A DNA stretch of 64,000 nt from MA-ANB-1 sp965216445 (GTDB lineage: Bacteria > Actinomycetota > Acidimicrobiia > Spongiisociales > ZC4RG35), in assembly GCA_965216445.1 (NCBI GenBank), contig OZ244166.1:2232001-2296000 (forward strand), given 5' to 3'. A program made the translations under genes and the position numbers. This document shows positions 58,845 to 64,000 of this stretch, piece by piece (position 1 is the first letter of the stretch; each line of letters opens with the position of its first letter). The notes under the pieces were generated by a model. It made no database searches. It worked only from the letters and a program-made list of their open reading frames with translations, and had not been told where the DNA came from.

Positions 58845-60089
58845 TTAGGCGGATACCGCCGTTCGGAGCACTTGGGCGATCCCGGCTACACAAGACTCGT
58901 CGGTCTGGATCCGCTCGGGTACCGGTCCCCGAACCCAGTTGCCACTCGACCACTCCGCGAACCGCCTTTTCAAGACAGGAACGAGTGGTTTGGGATCGTC
59001 TGGTGAGACGACGTCGACCCGGCTGTGCGACTTGAGTAGGTCAGTTGTGTCTCCGTCGGGCACCACCGCAAGAATCGTGTGAGCAAAACGCAGGTATTCG
59101 AAGGCCTTGCGGCCGATCCACCAAGGGTCGTCATCAGCCAGAATCACCGCAATGTCAGCCGTCGCGACCTCCGCGAGCGCTGCTGACCGCTCCACCATGC
59201 CTACGAACTCCACGATCCCGTTTGGATCCAACGCCGCGAGATTCTGACGCTGCTGAGTCGACGTCTTCCCGACGATTCTCAGACTCACTTTGTCGGCTGG
59301 CAGCTGATTCAAAGCCTCCATGAGGATCGCCGGTGTGAACACGCTCGACTTTCGCGCCCTCACACTCCCCTGAAATGTCCCTACATAGGTTACGGTGAAC
59401 TTCTCGGGATCGCGGCCAGACTTGCCCGGATCGATATCAACGTCCGGGTAACCATTCGTGACGACGTGTATCCGAGCTGGATCCAGATTCGGGTGCAACT
59501 CGAGCAGCCTCGTGCGCGTACCCGGCGTCACAGCGATGACCTGACTTGCTCGAGACAAATACCGACGTTCGAAACCGACCATTCTCCTTCGATAGAAGTC
59601 GCTGCGGCGACGGAGAGCCCGGTGGAAGCTCGGCGGATCCCGGAGTTCTTGGACACAGGGAACCCCAAGTTCGTCCGCCAGACGACTGGCGAGGATCATC
59701 CCGCTATACGGCGGTGACGTTCCGTACACGACGTCAACGCCCTCCAACTTTGGGGCAGCCTTCCGCGCCGCGGCCCTTGCCCACGGTGCCAGCAAATCGG
59801 GGAGAAGTATCGCCCGTTGTAGCCAGTTCAAATAGCGAATCTGAGAGAACTGCCTCACGAAATTGTCGGTACGCGCTTCCGGCTGGATCGCAGGCAAGCT
59901 CGCACCCGACAGATGGTCTTGTCCCTGAAAACGCATCCAGTCATCCGGAAGGGTCACGACATCGATCTCAAACCCGTGCCCAGGGAGAAAGTCCATGACT
60001 GCTTCTACCCGATAGGTGCCGGAGGTCCTCATCGGCGGAAAGCGAGCAGTCGCGTAAGCAACCCGAATGGTGCGTCCGGCGTCAGGCAA
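58845..60089 (-). CDS. glycosyltransferase (GT-B fold, GT4-like)
   Basis: 414 residues using TTG at 60089, which overlaps the tsaD stop (reading LPDAGRTIRVAYATARFPPM). N-terminal acceptor domain with HGFEIDVVTLPDDW and YGTSPPYSGMILASRLADELGVPCVQELRDPP; C-terminal donor domain FTVTYVGTFQGSV...LRIVGKTS...VEFVGMVERSAALAEVATADIAVILADDDPWWIGRKAFEYLRFAHTILAVVP. The E-x7-E-like region is loosely present (GRKAFEYLRF). Probably a cell-surface polysaccharide transferase, not functionally tied to the tsa genes. Coordinates are independent of a long upstream frame that is antisense. Confidence 0.82.
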   Translation of the reverse strand: MPDAGRTIRVAYATARFPPMRTSGTYRVEAVMDFLPGHGFEIDVVTLPDDWMRFQGQDHLSGASLPAIQPEARTDNFVRQFSQIRYLNWLQRAILLPDLLAPWARAAARKAAPKLEGVDVVYGTSPPYSGMILASRLADELGVPCVQELRDPPSFHRALRRRSDFYRRRMVGFERRYLSRASQVIAVTPGTRTRLLELHPNLDPARIHVVTNGYPDVDIDPGKSGRDPEKFTVTYVGTFQGSVRARKSSVFTPAILMEALNQLPADKVSLRIVGKTSTQQRQNLAALDPNGIVEFVGMVERSAALAEVATADIAVILADDDPWWIGRKAFEYLRFAHTILAVVPDGDTTDLLKSHSRVDVVSPDDPKPLVPVLKRRFAEWSSGNWVRGPVPERIQTDESCVAGIAQVLRTAVSA

Positions 60090-61098
60090 TCGCTTTCCCC
60101 AACACGCGGCCGGGGTCGACGTTCTCAGCCCAATCGGTGATACGCCCCTGACTGAGCCAGAACCCCCCGGCAACCCCGATCATCGCGGCGTTGTCCGTAC
60201 AAAGAAGCGGCGATGGAAGACACAACTTCACGCCACGTTTGTCGGACTCCTCTTCAAACCTCTCCCGTAGCCGTCGGTTGGCGAGCACCCCTCCGCCACC
60301 ACCGACCATCGTGGCCCCAGTGTCGTCGACAGCACGGAAGGTCTTGTCCACGAGCACATCAACAATGGCCTCCTGAAGCGATGCTGCGACGTCGGCAATT
60401 GGCGCGAGATCACCCGAGGCTGCGGCCTTCTCTATGTACCTGACAACAGAAGTCTTTAGTCCGGAAAATGAGAAGTCGTAGGGGCGGTCGGCCAAAGCTC
60501 TCGGGAACTCAACCGCCGATGGGTCCCCGTCCTCGCTTACCCGGTCCACCGCAGGCCCGCCGGGAAAACCCAAGCCCATAACTCTGGCAAGCTTGTCGAA
60601 AGCCTCTCCGGCGGCATCATCGATAGTGCTCCCTAATGTCTCGTACTCACCCCACCCGCTCACGTGGACGATCTGGGAATGGCCGCCCGAAGCCAAGAGT
60701 ACGACCGCTGGCGGCTCGAACTCGTCGAATTGCAGCCTCGGCGCCATCAAATGACCTTCCATGTGGTCGATGCCGACGAAAGGAAGCTGCCTGGCCCAGG
60801 CGGTTGCCTTGGCAAAGCTGTGCCCCACCAACAATGCACCCACAAGACCGGGACCGGCGGTGGCGGCGATGCCGTCAAGGTCGTCGGGGTGGACTCCAGC
60901 TTCGTTCAAGGCGTGATGTGTCAGGGAACGGATTGACTCGACGTGGGCACGAGCCGCTACCTCCGGCACCACGCCCCCGAAACGCTCGTGCAGGTCGACC
61001 TGAGACGAGATGACATTCGAAAGCGCCTCGGACCCCCTGACGACCGCAACTGCCGTTTCGTCACAGCTGGTCTCAAAGGCCAGTACCAACGGATTCAT
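60082..61098 (-). CDS. tsaD: tRNA threonylcarbamoyladenosine synthase TsaD
   Basis: Catalytic subunit of the t6A-modification complex with TsaB and TsaE. 338 residues: AFETSCDETAVAVV at the N-terminus, metal site HMEGH in FVGIDHMEGHL, GPGLVGALLVGHSFAKA, VVLLASGGHSQIVHV, GEAFDKLARVMGLGFPGGP, SGLKTSVVRY and the C-terminal CTDNAAMIG. Its start overlaps rimI by 4 bases. Last of the run tsaE-tsaB-rimI-tsaD. Confidence 0.97.
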   Translation of the reverse strand: MNPLVLAFETSCDETAVAVVRGSEALSNVISSQVDLHERFGGVVPEVAARAHVESIRSLTHHALNEAGVHPDDLDGIAATAGPGLVGALLVGHSFAKATAWARQLPFVGIDHMEGHLMAPRLQFDEFEPPAVVLLASGGHSQIVHVSGWGEYETLGSTIDDAAGEAFDKLARVMGLGFPGGPAVDRVSEDGDPSAVEFPRALADRPYDFSFSGLKTSVVRYIEKAAASGDLAPIADVAASLQEAIVDVLVDKTFRAVDDTGATMVGGGGGVLANRRLRERFEEESDKRGVKLCLPSPLLCTDNAAMIGVAGGFWLSQGRITDWAENVDPGRVLGKAIA

Positions 61099-61586
61099 CG
61101 CAACTCCTCCAGCCTTTGGACAAATTCGGCACTGTCGATGTCATATGCCCAAAGGATCAGCGCATCGTCGTCGCCGTAATAATTCTTTCGTACCCCAACC
61201 GGTCCGAGACCAAATCGACGATACAGCTCTATCGCAGCATGATTTTTGGAACGCACCTCAAGAGTGAGATGCCGCGCGCCTCGCTCGATCGATTCGGAAA
61301 TCAAGGCCACAAGTAGCCGACGTGCAAAACCCTTGCGCCTCTGGTCGGGAGCAATCAGCAGATTGGTGATGTGAGCCTCCTCATCGGTAATCATCACACC
61401 ACCGAAGCCGAGGAGCTGGTTGCCGTCGACAATGGCCATGTACACCCGATTCTTTGACCGCAGTTCGTCATTGAACACACCCTTGGTCCAGGGATGGGAT
61501 TGATTTGCGCTCTCGAGATCGACAAGGGCTTCGACATCGCCGGGCGCCAAGAGTCGGAGTTCAGGCTGCGTCACTGTGGACCCCAT
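61095..61586 (-). CDS. rimI: ribosomal-protein-S18-alanine N-acetyltransferase RimI
   Basis: 163-residue GNAT protein: LLAPGDVEALVDLESANQSHPWTKGVFNDEL, the acetyl-CoA motif LIAPDQRRKGFARRLLVALI, ARHLTLEVRSKNHAAIELYRRFGLGPVGVRKNYYGDDDALIL. The position between tsaB and tsaD is the usual place of rimI in actinobacteria. Overlaps tsaB by 16 bases. Confidence 0.93.
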   Translation of the reverse strand: MGSTVTQPELRLLAPGDVEALVDLESANQSHPWTKGVFNDELRSKNRVYMAIVDGNQLLGFGGVMITDEEAHITNLLIAPDQRRKGFARRLLVALISESIERGARHLTLEVRSKNHAAIELYRRFGLGPVGVRKNYYGDDDALILWAYDIDSAEFVQRLEELR

Positions 61587-62281
61587 GGGCCCTCCTGTCG
61601 CACCTTTTCCCAGTTGATGTTGACATCAGGCTCCCGCAGGTACATCGGTCGAATCTCGTCCGGAGCTGGATAGGCACCTTTATCGAATCTTCCGCGCCCC
61701 ACTTCAGCCAATGCAACCGCATACGGGTACCGCGGTTTACCAACCTTGGCACGGTGTATCCCGGTGATGAAACCCTCAGGGAGTGCGGCGGTGTCGCCGA
61801 CAACCAGACTGTTCTCAGCGCTCTCCACAAGCTGGGCTCGAAGCACCTCTTGTGTGACGAGCTCGGGTGACCCCTCTTTCACGACTCCACCAGGAACGGG
61901 ACGGTATCGAGCTACGGCAAACTCTCCTCGTCGCACATCGACAACAGCCCAAATCAGCCTGTGGCCGGTTCGGGCCTCGAGGGCAATTGCATCCAAGGAG
62001 GTGGCCGGGACAATCGGAATCCCGAATGCGGCGGCTAGGCCCTGCGCCGTAGCCAGACCAACTCTGATACCTGTATAAAGCCCAGGCCCCACGTCGACAA
62101 TGATCGCGTCGAGGTCCGATGGCGACCACCCCACCTGATCGAAACAAAAGTCGATGGCAGGAACTAGAAAGGTTGCGTGGCCCACGCGATCGATCCGCGA
62201 TGCTGCGGCCAGCGTCGTGGCATCCTCAACGACCGCAACCGAGGCACCCGGAGTCGCTGTCTCTATTGCAAGATACTTCAC
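61571..62281 (-). CDS. tsaB: tRNA threonylcarbamoyladenosine biosynthesis protein TsaB
   Basis: 236 residues from the GTG at 62281 (VKYLAIETATPGASVAVVED). The actin-like fold resembles TsaD without the full metal site: SRIDRVGHATFLVPAIDFCFDQVGW, DLDAIIVDVGPGLYTGIRVGLATAQGLAAAFGIPIVPATSLDAIA. Scaffold/dimerisation partner of TsaD in t6A synthesis. The GTG overlaps the tsaE stop by 4 bases. Confidence 0.95.
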   Translation of the reverse strand: MKYLAIETATPGASVAVVEDATTLAAASRIDRVGHATFLVPAIDFCFDQVGWSPSDLDAIIVDVGPGLYTGIRVGLATAQGLAAAFGIPIVPATSLDAIALEARTGHRLIWAVVDVRRGEFAVARYRPVPGGVVKEGSPELVTQEVLRAQLVESAENSLVVGDTAALPEGFITGIHRAKVGKPRYPYAVALAEVGRGRFDKGAYPAPDEIRPMYLREPDVNINWEKVRQEGPWGPQ

Positions 62282-62730
62282 AAGACCGACTCCCAATCTC
62301 GATCGACCCACGAGCCGAACGGTTCGAGAACCAAATGCCGATCGTCGTTCTCTTCCACAGCGATGTTGACTCGTAAGTGGTCTGCCGGAAGAGTGCTCTC
62401 AATTGCATCACCCCACTCAATCACGAGAACTCCACCGCTTGCGAGACCCAACAAGTCCAGATCTTCAACTTCGTTGAGGCTGCGAAGCCGATAGATATCA
62501 GCATGGACTAAACGGATGAAGCCCGATTCGTATTGGCGGGCCAGAATAAACGAAGGGCTCACCACCGACTCCTCCACACCGAGCCCGGCGGCGAGTCCCC
62601 CAACAAAAAGCGTCTTGCCGGAACCGAGTTTGCCGGCCAACACAATCACGTCATCGGGCCGAATCAACGCGGCTAACCGACTGGCGAATGCACGCGTGTC
62701 GTCGGGTTCTGGGCAAGAGATTTCAATCAT
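62278..62730 (-). CDS. tsaE: tRNA threonylcarbamoyladenosine biosynthesis ATPase TsaE
   Basis: 150-residue P-loop protein: GKLGSGKTLFVGGLAAGLGV, PSFILARQYESG, LVHADIYRLRS, DLDLLGLASGGVLVIEWGDAIESTLPADHL. ATPase that regulates the TsaBD complex. Start ATG at 62730 is 20 bases after the stop of the P1 peptidase gene. Part of the run alr-P1 peptidase-tsaE-tsaB-rimI-tsaD. Confidence 0.96.
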   Translation of the reverse strand: MIEISCPEPDDTRAFASRLAALIRPDDVIVLAGKLGSGKTLFVGGLAAGLGVEESVVSPSFILARQYESGFIRLVHADIYRLRSLNEVEDLDLLGLASGGVLVIEWGDAIESTLPADHLRVNIAVEENDDRHLVLEPFGSWVDRDWESVL

Positions 62731-62750
62731 GACTGGGTCACATCATCATC

Positions 62751-63635
62751 TCATGAATTCGATGCCGCAAAGGCGTTTTCGATGGCACCCGAAGTCGCTC
62801 CAAAAGCCGCCTCGGCCAGGGCTTCGACCTCACTCACGACTTCCCCACAGGAAACGGCGAACGCGATGTCGCCGTCATATCTCGTGTGAGCCGGTCGCAG
62901 GCACACCGACAGAGCATCCTGGGCTCTGATGGAGAGACGGGTTAACTCGGAGCGGGTCAGCTTCGCGTCCGTGGCGACGACGACCAGCGTCGTGTTGGTC
63001 TGTTCTTCGTTGAAGAGCAACGGGGGGCCGGGTTCGTGATCGCCGCCGGTGAGTGACGTCCCTTCAACACTGAACACGTCACCGACGGCATTGAGGACCA
63101 CCAATGCCCCAACGGTTGCATCACCTGCACTTCGAGAGGCTGATCCGAGCCCGCCAGGTTTCAGATGCTCGAATCCCCGCCACTTGGCGACAGTAGCCCC
63201 GGTTCCGGCACCTATTAAACCGACTTCTACGGCAGCGGGACTACGTGATTTGTATGCAGACCTGCCTTGATCCGGCCCGGGGCGGACGTCGGGATTACCA
63301 GGGAAAAGGTCGAATACCACGGCAGCAGGAACGATGGGAACCCTGACTTCGCCAGCAAGGTGGCCACGTCCGTCTTCAGCCAGAGCCTTCACGACTCCGT
63401 CAGCCGCGGCGAGACCAAAAGCACTACCGCCGGTGAGCAGAATCGCCTGGCATTGCTCCACCCTCATCCCGGGTTCCAGGAGTGCAGTTTCTCTCGATCC
63501 GGGTGCGGCACCTCTCACTTCGACCGCCACGACGTTTGGCTCCGGCAATGAAACCACCGTGCATCCGGTCATCGCCTCCCGGTCTGTCCAATGTCCAACC
63601 TCGATACCCGTGACAGCTGTGATCGTGTTGTTCAA
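62751..63635 (-). CDS. P1 family (S58, DmpA-like) peptidase
   Basis: 294 residues with TTG at 63635, overlapping the alr stop (LNNTITAVTGIEVGHWTDREA); a longer start at 63674 is possible. The fold of Ntn-like, self-processing aminopeptidases: VEVRGAAPGSRETALLEPG, AILLTGGSAFGLAAADGVVKALAEDGRGH, PIVPAAVVFDLF, and the likely autoprocessing site SAGDATVGALVVLNAVG with Thr as nucleophile. Substrate unknown. Placed between alr and tsaE, where a deacetylase or no gene is more usual. Confidence 0.88.
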   Translation of the reverse strand: MNNTITAVTGIEVGHWTDREAMTGCTVVSLPEPNVVAVEVRGAAPGSRETALLEPGMRVEQCQAILLTGGSAFGLAAADGVVKALAEDGRGHLAGEVRVPIVPAAVVFDLFPGNPDVRPGPDQGRSAYKSRSPAAVEVGLIGAGTGATVAKWRGFEHLKPGGLGSASRSAGDATVGALVVLNAVGDVFSVEGTSLTGGDHEPGPPLLFNEEQTNTTLVVVATDAKLTRSELTRLSIRAQDALSVCLRPAHTRYDGDIAFAVSCGEVVSEVEALAEAAFGATSGAIENAFAASNS

Positions 63636-64000
63636 TTCCGGTACCTCCGGGGGACTCTTGGCCCGATGGAACAAACCACCTCATATGAAATCGTCCCGAG
63701 CTCGTCGGCCCAATCATCAGCGGTGATCGACTGGTCCCCCTGGTCTCCGATCAAGACCACCTGATCACCGATCTCTACCGGGGAATCTCCCAGGTCGATC
63801 ATCGTCTGATCCATCGTGATCGTGCCGGCCAACGGGAATGAGCCTCCGTTGACCAGAGCGCGCCCGTTCTCTGACAACTGTCGCCAGAACCCGTCGGCAT
63901 AGCCGATGGGGATCGTCGCGACGTTTGACACGGTCGGGAGCGGTCGGCGCCTCCCGTAGCTCGGACGGGCTGCCGCAGGGAGCCGTTGTACGTGCGAAAC
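63632..64000 (-). CDS. alr: alanine racemase, C-terminal part (5' end outside window)
   Basis: The frame is open from the right edge, reading SHVQRLPAAARPSYGRRRPLPTVSNVATIPIGYADGFWRQLSENG..., the C-terminal beta domain of alanine racemase: ATIPIGYADGF, the catalytic-domain TITMDQTMIDLG (MD motif), and GTISYEVVCSIGPRVPRRY with the conserved C-terminal arginines. About 122 residues of roughly 370 are in the window. Supplies D-alanine for peptidoglycan. Confidence 0.95.
   Translation of the reverse strand, partial: VSHVQRLPAAARPSYGRRRPLPTVSNVATIPIGYADGFWRQLSENGRALVNGGSFPLAGTITMDQTMIDLGDSPVEIGDQVVLIGDQGDQSITADDWADELGTISYEVVCSIGPRVPRRYRN

Overview
The window looks like a chromosomal segment of an actinobacterium, most likely from the Acidimicrobiia or a close lineage. 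The evidence is fairly high GC, a polyphosphate-type glucokinase, an F420-type luciferase-like oxidoreductase, SigE-like ECF sigma factors, and the actinobacterial gene order tRNA-Thr, tRNA-Met, rpmG, MaoC-type dehydratase ... tRNA-Trp, secE, nusG, rplK, rplA. The species assignment is inference from gene content and synteny; no marker was searched against a database.

Left part (1-12.4 kb): central metabolism and housekeeping. It holds the 5' three quarters of a malic enzyme fused to a phosphotransacetylase domain (maeB, running off the left edge), hflX, ppgK, gnd, a HisN-like phosphatase, a GNAT protein, serB and an M1 aminopeptidase. These are followed by rplJ-rplL, with an attenuator-like hairpin in the leader and no rpoBC downstream. 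A plus-strand block (hydrolase, ECF sigma factor, GerMN/Gmad2 lipoprotein-like partner; 12.5-15.4 kb) separates rplJL from rplA, rplK, nusG, secE and tRNA-Trp (15.4-17.8 kb).

Middle part (17.9-38.9 kb): an accessory stretch of about 21 kb inserted between tRNA-Trp and the MaoC-rpmG end of the conserved block. It carries secreted lipoproteins and two divergent ECF sigma/partner modules. It also carries a solo Cas1-like integrase with a C-terminal zinc ribbon and helix-turn-helix (23.2-24.4 kb), lodged between two paralogous beta-propeller genes. The 5' ends of cas1 and of the second propeller gene are lost at one shared junction near 24.4 kb. Further on come a methyltransferase, a DUF4287 protein, a two-component system with a PLP decarboxylase, and a small sugar-modification cluster (formyltransferase-propeller fusion, C-methyltransferase, epimerase). 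A classic ECF sigma/zinc-finger anti-sigma pair closes the stretch. No CRISPR array and no cas2 were seen.

Translation cluster (38.9-42 kb): MaoC dehydratase, rpmG, tuf and three tRNAs (Met, Thr, Tyr). The first four fifths of tuf use almost only G- or T-ending codons, unlike every neighbouring gene. The spacer between tRNA-Met and tRNA-Thr is a chain of short hairpins.

Right part (42-64 kb): htpX, two adjacent SGNH-like proteins (one with a lipoyl-like domain), a ClC-type channel, and an inverted pair of S8 protease plus small lipoprotein units (46.4-53.6 kb). Then come midA-like, LLM oxidoreductase and AbiEi/DUF559 genes, groES-groEL under two CIRCE operators, a glycosyltransferase, and the operon alr-(P1 peptidase)-tsaE-tsaB-rimI-tsaD, with alr cut by the right edge.
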